NCBI RefSeq assembly: GCF_017497975.1
Contig: NZ_JAGDEL010000001.1
Coordinates: forward strand, 516,138 to 580,137
Direction of reading: 5' to 3'
From: Metabacillus bambusae
GTDB lineage: Bacteria > Bacillota > Bacilli > Bacillales > Bacillaceae
DNA: 64,000 nt
The notes beneath the pieces were generated by a model. That model ran no database searches, was not told the DNA's origin, and worked only from the letters and a program-made list of their open reading frames with translations. This document shows positions 26,033 to 36,069 of this stretch, piece after piece. The translations under genes and the position numbers were made by a program. The first letter of the stretch is position 1; the number at the start of each line of letters is the position of its first letter.

Positions 26033-26986
26033 TTGCAACGTGCTCTTAAATGGTTTGCTGTATTAACGACAATTATTATGTTATTTGTCCTTATCGGCGG
26101 TGCCCTTGTTACAAAGACTGAGTCAGGTGCAGGATGTGGAAATTCTTGGCCTTTATGTCATGGCGAGCTTGTGCCAAGTGAAATTACATTTGAGCTTGTA
26201 ATAGAATTAAGCCATCGGTTAGTTAGTGGACTTGCAGGAATTACAGTTTTAATCCTTTCTATATGGTCATGGAGAAAGATTGGCCATGTTAGAGAGACAA
26301 AATTCTTAAGCTTACTCTCGACGTTCTTCTTAGTCTTACAAGCATTGATTGGCGCAGCTGCAGTTAAGTGGGGTCAGTCAGATGCTGTACTCGCTCTTCA
26401 TTTCGGTATATCACTTATTTCCTTTGCTTCTGTCTTACTTTTAACATTATTGATATTTGAAGTAGACAAAAAGTTTGATGCAAAAACGTTAATTATCGAT
26501 AAAGAAATGAAGTTTCACATGATTGGTATTATTCTCTACTCTTATGTAGTTGTTTATACAGGTGCATATGTGAGACATAAAGGAGCTAGTCTTGCTTGTC
26601 CTGATTGGCCACTTTGTAGTAGGCGTGCTGGAGGTATGCCCGTAACCTTGCATGAATGGATTCAAATGGGGCATCGTCTTGCCGCTGGTGTTATCTTCAT
26701 TTGGATTGCATATGCAACTTGGCGAGCAATAAAACATCATAAGCATCAAAAAGTCATTTATTGGGGCTGGATCATTGCGTTTATTCTAGTATGCTTACAA
26801 GTGACGACAGGTGCACTTGTTGTTATTACAGGATTAAATCTTTATATAGCTTTGTCCCATGCATTAATCATCTCTTGCTTATTTGGGCTTTTAAGCTATT
26901 TTATATTGTTAGTAAGTAGGAACAAAATGAATTTAGAAAATCAAGCTGATCTTGATGATTCTAATGAGAAAACTATCTTTAAATAA
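26033..26986 (+). CDS. ctaA: Heme A synthase
   Basis: A 317-residue membrane enzyme with eight helices that oxidises the C8 methyl group of heme O to make heme A. The first extracytoplasmic loop has the cysteine pair C35 and C42 (CGNSWPLC) and heme-ligand region H61 in ELSHRLVSG. The second half repeats the pattern ([15 protein letters not shown]). I chose TTG at 26033 because AGGTGA is correctly placed and the protein then aligns from residue 1 with B. subtilis CtaA; a GTG nine bases earlier overlaps that ribosome binding site. Confidence 0.95.
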   Translation: MQRALKWFAVLTTIIMLFVLIGGALVTKTESGAGCGNSWPLCHGELVPSEITFELVIELSHRLVSGLAGITVLILSIWSWRKIGHVRETKFLSLLSTFFLVLQALIGAAAVKWGQSDAVLALHFGISLISFASVLLLTLLIFEVDKKFDAKTLIIDKEMKFHMIGIILYSYVVVYTGAYVRHKGASLACPDWPLCSRRAGGMPVTLHEWIQMGHRLAAGVIFIWIAYATWRAIKHHKHQKVIYWGWIIAFILVCLQVTTGALVVITGLNLYIALSHALIISCLFGLLSYFILLVSRNKMNLENQADLDDSNEKTIFK

Positions 26987-27028
26987 ATGAAAAGGGACTG
27001 ACAATTAGCTGTCAGTCCCTTTTCATTT
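26985..27028. terminator. Bidirectional terminator between ctaA and pyc
   Basis: A perfect 19-bp stem with a six-base loop, starting AAATGAAAAGGGACTGACA. It overlaps the ends of both convergent genes. Confidence 0.93.
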
Positions 27029-30000
27029 AACTTTTCGCTACTTCAATCAATAAATCCCCGGTTTGAATACCTTCACCATTTGAAACATGAATCCCTGTTA
27101 CAGTTCCCGCAAATGGCGCTTGAACAGTCGTTTCCATTTTCATTGCTTCTGTAATAATGAGATGGTCACCTTTGTTTACCTTCTCACCATTTTCAACAAG
27201 AACCTTTATTACAGTTCCTGGCATAGTTGCTCCGATGTGTTCATCATTTCCACTATCTGCCTTTACCTTCGTAGCTACAGTAGATTTGACGCTTTCATCC
27301 TTAATGACAACTTCACGTGGTTGACCATTTAGTTCAAAGTAAACAATTCTCGTGCCATCTGCTTGAGGCTCACCAACTGAGACAAGTTTCACAATCAGTG
27401 TTTTTCCTTGTTCAATTTCAACCTCGATTTCTTCACCTAATCTCATGCCATATAAGAAAGTAGGTGTATCCAACACTGAAATATCACCATATGCATCACA
27501 AGTTTTAATATATTCAGTAAATACCTTTGGATAAAGTGCATTTGCTATTGCCTCAAAGCTTGTTACAGGTCTTCCTAAACTGTGGAAAAGCTCTTCTTTC
27601 ATTGCCTGGAAATTAACAGGCTCAAGTCGTTCACCTGGTCGTTCTGTTAATGGAGTACGACCTTTTAATATAATCCGTTGCAACTCTTTTGGAAATCCAC
27701 CATGTGGTTGACCTAAATAGCCTTCAAATAATTCAATAACTGAATCAGGAAAATCTAATGTTTCTCCTCTTTCAAAAATATCGTCTTCATTCAGTTTGTT
27801 TTGCACCATAAATAACGCCATATCTCCTACTACCTTTGAAGATGGTGTAACTTTGACAATATCCCCAAAAAGATCATTAACACGTCGATACATTTCTTTA
27901 ACGTCATTCCATTTATCACCCAGTCCAACTGCTTTAGCTTGCTGCTGAAGGTTACTATATTGACCACCTGGCATTTCATGCATATATATTTCTGAATGAG
28001 GTGCATTCATACCACTCTCAAAATCAGCATAATACTTTCTTACACCTTCCCAATATTGTGAAAGCCTCTCTATTGAATTTATATCGACCTTTGGCTGACG
28101 TTTGATTCCTTCTAGCGCATGGTAGAGAGAATTCACACTTGGCTGTGATGTTAAACCTGCCATCGAACTAACCGCCACATCAACAATATCTACCCCTGCT
28201 TCGATTGCTTTTGCATAAGTGAAAATACCATTTCCACTTGTGTCATGTGTATGAAGATGGATAGGTAAATCAACTGTTTCTTTAAGTGTTGAGATTAAGT
28301 TATATGCAGCTTGCGGTTTTAATAGTCCCGCCATATCTTTAATCGCTAAAATGTGGGCACCTGATTGTTCAAGTTCCTTTGCCAAATCCTTATAATAAGT
28401 AAGGTCATATTTTTGCCTACTAGAATCAAGAATATCTCCTGTATAACAAATTGCAGCTTCAGCGATTTTTCCATTATCTCGAACAGCATCAATGGCCAAC
28501 GTCATACCTTTAACCCAGTTAAGACTATCAAAAATTCTAAAGACATCAATTCCTGCGAAAGCAGACTTTTCTACAAATTCTTTAATTACATTATCAGGAT
28601 AATTTTTGTATCCTACAGCATTTGACGCACGAAGCAGCATTTGTAATAGTACATTAGGTGCCTTCTCTCGAATCGTTAACAGACGCTCCCATGGATCTTC
28701 TTTTAAAAAGCGATAAGCAACATCAAACGTTGCCCCTCCCCACATTTCTAAGGAGAATAAATCAGGCATTAAACGTGCAGTCGGTTCAGCAATATGCTTT
28801 AAGTCAGTTGTACGTACACGTGTAGCAAGCAAGGATTGATGCCCGTCTCGGAAAGTTGTGTCTGTTAATAAAACTTGCGGCTGATCCTTAATCCAGTTGA
28901 CCAATCCATCAGCACCATGAGTATCTAATATTTGCTTTGTTCCACTAGGAATTTCCTCAGTGTATTTGACCTTCGGAATAACAGGCTTATCAAAGACAGG
29001 CTTCTTCTTTTCCCCAATTCCCGGAAATCCATTCACTGTTACATTCCCTATATATGTAAGCATTTTAGTTCCGCGATCCTTACGTTTCGGAAAGACAAAT
29101 AATTCAGGAGTCGTATCAATAAAAGATGTATTATATTTACCGGATAAAAAGTCTGGATGTTTTACGACATTTTCTAAAAACGGGATGTTTGTTTTAATGC
29201 CACGTATTCTGAATTCCCTTAAGTTTCTGACCATTTTAGACGCAGCTTGCTCAAATGTTAATGCCTGAGTTGAAAGCTTAACTAATAATGAATCATAATG
29301 TGGTGTAATCACTGCACCTTGGAAGCCGTTCCCAGCGTCAAGTCGTACACCAAAACCACCACCTGAACGATAAGCCATAATCTTACCTGTATCAGGCATA
29401 AAATTATTAAGTGGATCTTCAGTTGTTACACGGGATTGAATAGCATAACCGTTAATCTTAATATGTTCTTGTGATGTGATACCGATTTCCTTACCAGTAA
29501 GCAAATGGCCTTGAGCGACCATAATTTGTGTTTGAACGATATCAATTCCGGTTATCATTTCAGTAATCGTATGTTCAACTTGAACACGTGGGTTCACTTC
29601 TATGAAAAAGTATTCATCACCTGAAACTAAAAATTCAACTGTTCCCGCGTTTAAATATTGAACATTTTTCATTAATTTCACTGCAGCTTCACATATCTCA
29701 ATTCTCAATTCCTCAGAAAGAGACACACTTGGTGCAACTTCAACAACCTTTTGATGACGTCTTTGAACAGAGCAATCCCTTTCATAAAGGTGTACAATAT
29801 TTCCTTCATGGTCCCCAAATATCTGCACTTCAATATGCTTTGGGTTTTCAATGAATTTCTCGACATAAACTTCATCATTACCAAATGCGGCTTTGGCTTC
29901 AGACTTAGCCCGTTCATATGATTCTTTTAATCCAGATTCACTACGAACGATTCGCATCCCTCTTCCACCACCGCCTAATGAGGCTTTAATCATGAATGGG

Positions 30001-30473
30001 TAGCCGTAATTTTCACCAAATTGGATCGCTTCTTCCAAGCTAGTAACAGGTCCATCACTTCCCGGAATAACTGGAATACTTGCTAACTCAGCTTGTGTAC
30101 GTGCCTTCACTTTATCACCAAACATATCTAAGTGTTTTGATTCAGGTCCAACAAAAATAATCCCTTCCTCTTCACAGCGTCTAGCAAAATGAATATTTTC
30201 AGATAAAAATCCATAACCCGGATGGATAGCATCTACTCGATTATTTTTTGCAATTTCGATAATACCTTCAATATCTAAATAAGCATCGATTGGCTTCTTA
30301 CCCTCGCCTACAAGGTATGCTTCATCAGCCTTATAACGATGATACGAACCAGAATCTTCTTTAGAATAAATCGCAACTGTACGAATATGTAACTCTGTAC
30401 ATGCACGAAATACACGGATGGCAATTTCGCCTCTGTTTGCAACTAATAATTTATTAATCTTTCTTAACGACAT
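27027..30473 (-). CDS. pyc: Pyruvate carboxylase
   Basis: An 1148-residue multidomain enzyme: pyruvate + bicarbonate + ATP to oxaloacetate, the anaplerotic entry to the citric acid cycle. Domains in order are biotin carboxylase (about 1-460, with the ATP-grasp glycine loop ASLGGGGRGMRIV), carboxyltransferase (about 530-830, with TTFRDGHQSLLATRVRT), the allosteric/linker region, and the biotin carrier domain with the biotinylation motif EAMKMET (biotin on K1112). Length equals that of B. subtilis PycA. It follows ftsW; the gap holds a perfect inverted repeat overlapping a likely promoter. Confidence 0.98.
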   Translation of the reverse strand: MSLRKINKLLVANRGEIAIRVFRACTELHIRTVAIYSKEDSGSYHRYKADEAYLVGEGKKPIDAYLDIEGIIEIAKNNRVDAIHPGYGFLSENIHFARRCEEEGIIFVGPESKHLDMFGDKVKARTQAELASIPVIPGSDGPVTSLEEAIQFGENYGYPFMIKASLGGGGRGMRIVRSESGLKESYERAKSEAKAAFGNDEVYVEKFIENPKHIEVQIFGDHEGNIVHLYERDCSVQRRHQKVVEVAPSVSLSEELRIEICEAAVKLMKNVQYLNAGTVEFLVSGDEYFFIEVNPRVQVEHTITEMITGIDIVQTQIMVAQGHLLTGKEIGITSQEHIKINGYAIQSRVTTEDPLNNFMPDTGKIMAYRSGGGFGVRLDAGNGFQGAVITPHYDSLLVKLSTQALTFEQAASKMVRNLREFRIRGIKTNIPFLENVVKHPDFLSGKYNTSFIDTTPELFVFPKRKDRGTKMLTYIGNVTVNGFPGIGEKKKPVFDKPVIPKVKYTEEIPSGTKQILDTHGADGLVNWIKDQPQVLLTDTTFRDGHQSLLATRVRTTDLKHIAEPTARLMPDLFSLEMWGGATFDVAYRFLKEDPWERLLTIREKAPNVLLQMLLRASNAVGYKNYPDNVIKEFVEKSAFAGIDVFRIFDSLNWVKGMTLAIDAVRDNGKIAEAAICYTGDILDSSRQKYDLTYYKDLAKELEQSGAHILAIKDMAGLLKPQAAYNLISTLKETVDLPIHLHTHDTSGNGIFTYAKAIEAGVDIVDVAVSSMAGLTSQPSVNSLYHALEGIKRQPKVDINSIERLSQYWEGVRKYYADFESGMNAPHSEIYMHEMPGGQYSNLQQQAKAVGLGDKWNDVKEMYRRVNDLFGDIVKVTPSSKVVGDMALFMVQNKLNEDDIFERGETLDFPDSVIELFEGYLGQPHGGFPKELQRIILKGRTPLTERPGERLEPVNFQAMKEELFHSLGRPVTSFEAIANALYPKVFTEYIKTCDAYGDISVLDTPTFLYGMRLGEEIEVEIEQGKTLIVKLVSVGEPQADGTRIVYFELNGQPREVVIKDESVKSTVATKVKADSGNDEHIGATMPGTVIKVLVENGEKVNKGDHLIITEAMKMETTVQAPFAGTVTGIHVSNGEGIQTGDLLIEVAKS

Positions 30474-30491
30474 AATAATCCCCCTTTTGAC

Positions 30492-30536
30492 AGTGCAATA
30501 TGTTGTTCTTTACCGAAAAGTATAACATATTGCACT
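30492..30536 (-). promoter_or_regulatory. 13-bp perfect inverted repeat around a likely pyc promoter
   Basis: AGTGCAATATGTT (30492-30504) is repeated in exact inversion at 30524-30536, with 19 bases between. On the minus strand one arm overlaps the end of a candidate spacer, and TATACT lies just inside, with TTACGT 16 bases upstream of it as a weak -35. The arms could be operator half-sites, or form a stem in the pyc leader. There is no T run after it, so it is not a typical terminator for ftsW. Confidence 0.6.
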
Positions 30537-30563
30537 TATTACGTAACACATTTAATTGTTTCT

Positions 30564-31787
30564 TTAACGCATTGAAGAGTTGTTTTTTTGTTGTAACGGC
30601 TTGATAACTGCAGCAGGCTTGACTTCTTGAATTATTGGCTTTTGATATGTTTCTCGATATGTCGTAAACATTGAAACATTAACTAGTAGGCCCATGGAAA
30701 TTAGCAATAAAAGGATCGAGGAACCTCCATAACTTATAAACGGAAGCGGAACACCAGTAATCGGTATAAGCCCTGTTAAGCCTCCAAGGTTAATCATTGC
30801 TTGAATAGCTATCATACTTGAGATTCCGACCGCGAGTAAAGTTCCAAAAGGATCCTGACATTTTCGAGCAACGGAAAATCCTTTTAAGACAATAAATGAG
30901 AGAAGAATCAGGACGAACATGACACCAAAGATTCCTAATTCCTCGGCAATTACTGCCATGATAAAATCTGTGTGTGATTCAGGCAGGTATCCGTATTTTT
31001 GTACACTTTGACCGAGGCCTAATCCTGTTAAACCACCAGATCCTATGGCGTAAAATGAATTTACTAGCTGATAACCTGCTCCACCTTCATTAGCAAAAGG
31101 ATCAGCAAAGCCAGTGAAACGACTTAACCGCTCTTCACTAAAAATTTGATCAGCTTTAAACATGATAACAGGCGACAAAAGAATACCGAATAAGAAAACG
31201 AGAGAAATAAGTTTACCTATACTTTTAATCGCCATTCCCGAGCAAAGGATCATACAAATCGCGATCATTCCTATAATAAAGGCAGTCCCAAAATCAGGCT
31301 GAATAATCACAAAAAAACAAATGATCCCAGTAAAAATCAATGGTGGTAAAACCCCTCTGCCAAATTCATCTATGTATGATTGTTTCTTATCATAAACTGC
31401 TGCTAAATAAATAATCACACTAAGCTTTACAAATTCACCAGGCTGAAGATTCATTCCACCTAGCTTAATCCAACTTTGTGCATTTCCTGCAACGTGACCA
31501 ATAAAAAATAAAGAGCCTAAAAGACCAATAGAACCAAACACAATTAACTTCAACATTCCACTTGTAAGAAAAGCTCTATACGGAAAAATCATCATGACGA
31601 TAAAAGCTAAACTACCAGCAATTAAAGCTAGTTTTTGACGCTGAAAAAAATAATCAGCTTCCACCTCATAACGAGCAACAGCTGTTATCATACTAGAGCT
31701 ATAGACCATAACCAGTCCAAATGCGCACAATAAAACCACAGCTAATATTAATGAATAATCATAGGATTTTAGTATTTTCTTAACCAT
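30564..31787 (-). CDS. ftsW: FtsW-type peptidoglycan glycosyltransferase
   Basis: A 407-residue SEDS-family membrane protein with ten helices. It polymerises lipid II during division together with a class B penicillin-binding protein. Conserved segments include the PDFGTAFIIG loop, the large extracytoplasmic loop with YQLVNSFYAIGSGGLTGLGLGQSVQKYGYLPE (given here as a region near 225-265), and PLPFISYGGSS near the C-terminus. The tail (PAAVIKPLQQKNN) is cytoplasmic. The location between ylaN and pyc matches B. subtilis ftsW. Confidence 0.94.
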   Translation of the reverse strand: MVKKILKSYDYSLILAVVLLCAFGLVMVYSSSMITAVARYEVEADYFFQRQKLALIAGSLAFIVMMIFPYRAFLTSGMLKLIVFGSIGLLGSLFFIGHVAGNAQSWIKLGGMNLQPGEFVKLSVIIYLAAVYDKKQSYIDEFGRGVLPPLIFTGIICFFVIIQPDFGTAFIIGMIAICMILCSGMAIKSIGKLISLVFLFGILLSPVIMFKADQIFSEERLSRFTGFADPFANEGGAGYQLVNSFYAIGSGGLTGLGLGQSVQKYGYLPESHTDFIMAVIAEELGIFGVMFVLILLSFIVLKGFSVARKCQDPFGTLLAVGISSMIAIQAMINLGGLTGLIPITGVPLPFISYGGSSILLLLISMGLLVNVSMFTTYRETYQKPIIQEVKPAAVIKPLQQKNNSSMR

Positions 31788-31904
31788 TATTATCTCTTCC
31801 TTATCTAATCATGGGGTTATTCTATGTTGCTTTTATTTTACTATATCTTCGACTTGGAAAAATGAAATTCCTTTAAAAACTTGTTAAAATTATAGAAAGT
31901 AAAA

Positions 31905-31943
31905 ATAAAAAAACTCAAACTTACTTAAAGTTAGTTTGAGTTT
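31905..31943 (-). terminator. Terminator of ylaN
   Basis: AACTCAAACTTAC pairs with GTTAGTTTGAGTT around a short loop; seven T follow on the minus strand. Confidence 0.85.
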
Positions 31944-31950
31944 TGGTTAA

Positions 31951-32232
31951 TTATTTGGCTGTAAATGCATCATGTAATGCAGACAACTCTCGCTCAAGTG
32001 AATCGAGCAGGTCTTTTCCTTCACGTACCTCAATTAAGCCTAGCCTTACAGCGAAGTCTATTTCTCTAGATAAACCAAACATTTGTGTATCTAAAACCTC
32101 TTCATAAAGAGGACATTGAGGCATCGTTAAATTGTCCATTTGGACTTTAATCAATTTCATGATTTTGTCAGCATCTGCCTTAAGTATGGCAAGTGCTTTT
32201 TCTCGATGATCAATAGCAATCTCAGACGCCAA
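31951..32232 (-). CDS. ylaN: YlaN, UPF0358 family protein (Fur-linked iron protein)
   Basis: A 93-residue helical protein of the UPF0358 family. The segment [20 protein letters not shown] is its signature. In B. subtilis and S. aureus YlaN is conditionally essential under low iron and has been reported to bind iron and to counteract Fur. It is monocistronic here with its own terminator. ATG at 32232 follows GGAGGGATTA. Confidence 0.93.
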   Translation of the reverse strand: MASEIAIDHREKALAILKADADKIMKLIKVQMDNLTMPQCPLYEEVLDTQMFGLSREIDFAVRLGLIEVREGKDLLDSLERELSALHDAFTAK

Positions 32233-32470
32233 ATTAATCCCTCCGTTTCCGAGCGATTACCCTTTTCTATGTATTAATATTAAATCCAAATCGTTGAAAA
32301 AGCAAGGACAAACAGCCCAAACATATACTTTTACTTTCAATGAATTGTGATTTCAATAAAAAGTAGGCAATTTCAGCTCAAGTAACACAGAAAAATACGA
32401 GCATTATTTTCATATAGTGTGACAAATTTTCTTGAAAAGCTTATACTTGCGATGTAAAGGAGTGTTTATA

Positions 32471-32968
32471 ATGGAAGCAATCGTCATGGTAAAAGGCAAG
32501 GTAGATTATCAGATAACATTAGATCCGGGTGTGTGGATCTTCGATGATAGAAAAGTTGATTTAACCACTTATTTTATCACCGAGCAAGAAACAAAAGATG
32601 AACTAGAAGAATATACGAAGTCTGTATCAAAGCATTGGGAAAGAGAAATTAGGGAAGGGGCAATTTACCCTCCTACACTAAAAACTGAACGTACATACGA
32701 AAAACAAAGAGTGTTAAATGGTTCATTTGGTGTTCCATTAAAGCCATTTCTTCAAAATGCAGGAATTCAAGATGATGCTTTAAATGTTGAATTTGTTACA
32801 AATGATAAGCCATTCATAATATCGATTGAGGAAGCCAATAACGTCATATTAGGATTTAGCATGCAAGGCAAGCCATTAAAAGAAGATGGCCCAATTCACG
32901 TTTATTTAGGTGACGGTTCTAATGCAACTGATCCGATAAAGCATATAAAACAAATCAATGTAGTATGA
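32471..32968 (+). CDS. ylaL: YlaL-like protein, function unknown
   Basis: A 165-residue soluble protein whose N-terminal half carries ITLDPGVWIFDDRKVDL and which ends in a small beta-rich segment. Position next to ylaN and length match B. subtilis ylaL. I chose ATG at 32471 because AAAGGAGTG lies just upstream. No catalytic motif was recognised. Confidence 0.83.
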   Translation: MEAIVMVKGKVDYQITLDPGVWIFDDRKVDLTTYFITEQETKDELEEYTKSVSKHWEREIREGAIYPPTLKTERTYEKQRVLNGSFGVPLKPFLQNAGIQDDALNVEFVTNDKPFIISIEEANNVILGFSMQGKPLKEDGPIHVYLGDGSNATDPIKHIKQINVV

Positions 32969-32992
32969 TGCTGGATGCTGGTTCATCATCTG

Positions 32993-33031
32993 TAAGAGGG
33001 GGCAGACAGAGCTAAACCTTCTGCCCCTCTT
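32993..33031. terminator. Hairpin between ylaL and phoH2
   Basis: GAGGGGGCAGA and TCTGCCCCTC arms form a GC-rich stem between convergent genes. There is little T run on either side, so termination strength is uncertain. Confidence 0.55.
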
Positions 33032-33041
33032 CATCATCCAC

Positions 33042-34370
33042 TCAAAGCAAATCTGCTGCAAGCTGTGCCAAGCCTGATCGTTCACCTTTTACTAAGCGCA
33101 CATGTCCGGCGATTGGCTGATCCTTAAATTTTTCAACTACATACGTGAGTCCATTGTTATACTCATCTAAATACGGATGATCAATTTGTTCCGGGTCACC
33201 CATTAAGACGATTTTACTTCGTTCACCAACACGGGTCAAAATCGTTTTAACCTCATGCTTTGTTAAATTTTGCGCTTCATCGATCAGAATAATTTGTTCA
33301 GGGATACTTCTTCCTCTAATATACGTTAATGCTTCAACTTCAATTGAACCCATCCCCGCTAATATAGCATCAAGCTCACCTGGTTTTTTTGTATTAAATA
33401 AATATTCTAAATTATCATAAATTGGTTGCATCCAAGGTCTTAATTTTTCTTCCTTTTCACCTGGTAAAAATCCTAAATCTTTTCCTACAGGTACGATTGG
33501 TCTTGCAACAAGTAATTTTTTATAAGTACCTAAATCCTCTGTTTGCATGAGTCCTGCAGCAAGAGCAAGTAATGTTTTGCCGGTTCCAGCTTTGCCAATA
33601 AGCGTTACTAACGGTATGTCGGTTCGTAGTAATAGCTCTAATGCCATTGTTTGCTGAACATTTCGAGGACGAATTCCCCAAATATGATCATGATCAAATA
33701 CAAGTCGTTGAATCTTCTTTCCAGTCTGATCCACCTTGCCAATTGCTGAGGCGGAGCCGCCTAACGCGTCTTTCATAATGACAAACTGATTGGGATAAAA
33801 TGGATGATTTGTTATCTCAGAAAGAATTAATTCATTTTTTTCATAAAAACGATCTAAGTTATCGCTGCTTATATACAAATCAAGAAAGCCTGTATATATA
33901 TGATCAATTTCCACTACACGGTCACTGAGAAAATCCTCTGCAATTAGCCCAATTGCATCTGCTTTAACCCGAACTAAAGTGTCTTTACTGACTAAAATTA
34001 CAGCTCGGCCATTTTCCTTCGTCTGCTCCTCTAATGATAAATTTTTGGCAACCGCTAAAATACGGTTATCATTTGTTTTTTCTACAAAAATTTCTTGCAA
34101 CTGATGGAATGAACGGTGATTTAATTCGATCCTTAATGATCCACCGTTTGGTAAAGGGATTTTTTCATGCAATTTACCTGATTCCCTTAGTTGATCAATC
34201 AGTTTTGATACTTGTCTAGCGTTACGACCTATTTCATCCATGTAGCGCTTTTTTGAATCCACCTCTTCTAATACTACTGCGGGAATAATTACCTCATTTT
34301 CTTCAAATGAAAAAATTGAATTCGGATCTTGCAACAATACATTTGTGTCTAGAACATAAATCTTCCTCAA
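33042..34370 (-). CDS. phoH2: PhoH2-type PIN-PhoH RNA helicase/ribonuclease (YlaK)
   Basis: A 442-residue cytoplasmic protein that joins an N-terminal PIN nuclease domain (about 1-140, with DTNVLLQD and ENDRILAVA-like acidic motifs) to a PhoH ATPase domain (about 235-442, Walker A GKAGTGKT and Walker B IILIDEAQN). Mycobacterial PhoH2 homologues unwind and cleave RNA. The start is TTG at 34370; AGTAGGAGG lies seven bases ahead, and a GGAGGT directly abutting the codon is too close to be used. It is divergent from ylaJ. Confidence 0.93.
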   Translation of the reverse strand: MRKIYVLDTNVLLQDPNSIFSFEENEVIIPAVVLEEVDSKKRYMDEIGRNARQVSKLIDQLRESGKLHEKIPLPNGGSLRIELNHRSFHQLQEIFVEKTNDNRILAVAKNLSLEEQTKENGRAVILVSKDTLVRVKADAIGLIAEDFLSDRVVEIDHIYTGFLDLYISSDNLDRFYEKNELILSEITNHPFYPNQFVIMKDALGGSASAIGKVDQTGKKIQRLVFDHDHIWGIRPRNVQQTMALELLLRTDIPLVTLIGKAGTGKTLLALAAGLMQTEDLGTYKKLLVARPIVPVGKDLGFLPGEKEEKLRPWMQPIYDNLEYLFNTKKPGELDAILAGMGSIEVEALTYIRGRSIPEQIILIDEAQNLTKHEVKTILTRVGERSKIVLMGDPEQIDHPYLDEYNNGLTYVVEKFKDQPIAGHVRLVKGERSGLAQLAADLL

Positions 34371-34580
34371 ACCTCCGCCTCCTACTCCGTTGCTATTTTT
34401 TTATGGAGTGAAACAATTAGGTAGTGAAAAAAAGTCAAGCTGTGAATGAAGCGTTGCTAAAATATATGAAAGGATGAATAAAGATAGAAGGTTTATTAGA
34501 CAATAAAATTAAAAAGCAAGGAAAAAACCTTCATTCAGGAACCTTCATATATGTGATCCTAACTTTTAAGGAGTGATTTC

Positions 34581-35186
34581 ATGAGATATTTATTTGCTGT
34601 TTTACTACTATCAGCCTTTACTCTTACCGGTTGTACTGTAAATCAAGGTGCACCTAAAACAGATCAAGAAAATGATGCTGGCACACCAATTAATGTTAAA
34701 AATAGTGTTGATGAAAATATTGATCGGAAAACAGGTCAACAAATTTCAAAACATTTAGTCGAACTTGCGAATGAAATTCCTCAAGTGAATGATGCAACAG
34801 CAGTTGTAATAGGCCAATTTGCAGTTGTAGGTATTGATGTTAATTCAGAGTTAGACCGAAATAAGGTTGAATCGATAAAATATACTGTTGCAGAAAGCTT
34901 GATGCATGACCCTTATGGCGCAAGTGCTATTGTAATTGCTGACGCCGATACTAATGTCAGACTCCGAGAAATGGGCCGTGAAATTAGTGAAGGTCGCCCT
35001 ATTGTCGGAATACTCGATGAGTTAGCTGCTATTGTGGGACGCGTTGTTCCTGAGATACCTAATGAAATCCTTGATAACCAACAAAAACAGCCTACTAATC
35101 AAAACAATGATCAATTAACAAATGATGAAGAAAAATTGTTAGAAAAAGAACAACAGGATCAATCTAACAACCATTTGAAGAAATAG
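34581..35186 (+). CDS. ylaJ: YhcN/YlaJ-family sporulation lipoprotein
   Basis: A 201-residue lipoprotein. The signal peptide ends in the lipobox L-T-G-C (C18). A YhcN/YlaJ domain follows (about 50-160), and the C-terminal 40 residues are a Gln/Asn-rich low-complexity tail. The family is associated with the inner membrane of spores and with germination in B. subtilis. AAGGAGTGA lies upstream of ATG 34581. A large hairpin structure ends its message. Confidence 0.92.
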   Translation: MRYLFAVLLLSAFTLTGCTVNQGAPKTDQENDAGTPINVKNSVDENIDRKTGQQISKHLVELANEIPQVNDATAVVIGQFAVVGIDVNSELDRNKVESIKYTVAESLMHDPYGASAIVIADADTNVRLREMGREISEGRPIVGILDELAAIVGRVVPEIPNEILDNQQKQPTNQNNDQLTNDEEKLLEKEQQDQSNNHLKK

Positions 35187-35210
35187 GCTAAAAAATGCTT
35201 GCAAAATTTC

Positions 35211-35322
35211 AAAAGGACTGCTCCCTAATTGATGAATAAATACGAAAAAAAGTATGACCATGTATTTGAATACATGTAGTACTGTTCTTTAGAATTCATC
35301 AGCTTAGTAGCAGTCCTTTTTC
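35211..35322 (+). terminator. Large structured terminator region after ylaJ
   Basis: The outer arms GGACTGCT...TTGATGAAT and ATTCATCA...AGCAGTCC give a stem of about 23 bp with few mismatches, followed by TTTTT. Inside are two smaller hairpins (TAC/GTA near 35241-35253 and CATGTATT/AATACATG at 35259-35276). It is larger than an ordinary terminator. Confidence 0.65.
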
Positions 35323-35780
35323 TATACATTATTCTTCATAGCAATTAATACTTGCTTATCTAGCTTAGCAGCGGCTTTTTCATCATATGTTTTTTCATAA
35401 AGTGGTTCAGAAGATATTTTTGAACCATAAAACATAACATCACGCACTTCTGAAATTGTTAATTCAATTAATGCTAGTTTAAGCGGAACACCTTCAAGCC
35501 TTTCCTCTTTTATATGTGCATTTCCATTAATCGAATATGTAGATTCATTTGCAATCATATTCAAAACAATTGCAGGATGTTTTTTAATATTTTCAACAAT
35601 TCTTGAGCGTTGGTCAATTGCGAAGAAAACTCGGTCTCTATCAGGTGCATATACCCAAGAAATCGCACTTACATTTGGAGAATTTGTTTCATGGTCGATT
35701 GTTGCAATTGTCACGAAGCGTTCTTTTTGCAGACCATCAAATAATGGATCAATCAATTTTGTTTCAACCTTATTTGCCAT
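35322..35780 (-). CDS. Pyridoxamine 5'-phosphate oxidase family protein
   Basis: A 152-residue split-barrel flavin/F420-type protein. The segment FVTIATIDHETNSPNVSAISW at the start and DRVFFAIDQRSRIVENIKKHPAI are typical of the PPOX family fold. It lacks the residues that define true PdxH, so the cofactor and substrate are open. It is convergent with ylaJ and shares the hairpin at its 3' end. ATG at 35780 follows GGAGGGA. Confidence 0.85.
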   Translation of the reverse strand: MANKVETKLIDPLFDGLQKERFVTIATIDHETNSPNVSAISWVYAPDRDRVFFAIDQRSRIVENIKKHPAIVLNMIANESTYSINGNAHIKEERLEGVPLKLALIELTISEVRDVMFYGSKISSEPLYEKTYDEKAAAKLDKQVLIAMKNNV

Positions 35781-36069
35781 TAGAATCCCTCCCTTTCCAC
35801 TTTATACTAATATCATACCCTTTTTTCTAAATGGTTCCAACTATAAGTCATTCTTCATGTATGTTTTCACTGAAATATAGAAGGCATCAACTAACTTATT
35901 ATTTTCGTCCACTTTTGTCTTCTAAACGCTTTAATACGAGAAACAGCTTGTTAGTTCTACAAATTAAGCGGCGATTGAAAACGTCATATTTGTTTTTGTA
36001 TAATACGTGATATACTAGTAAGAAAGAGCGCTATTATAAAGCTGCTACACTAATTGTTTGAGGTGCATA

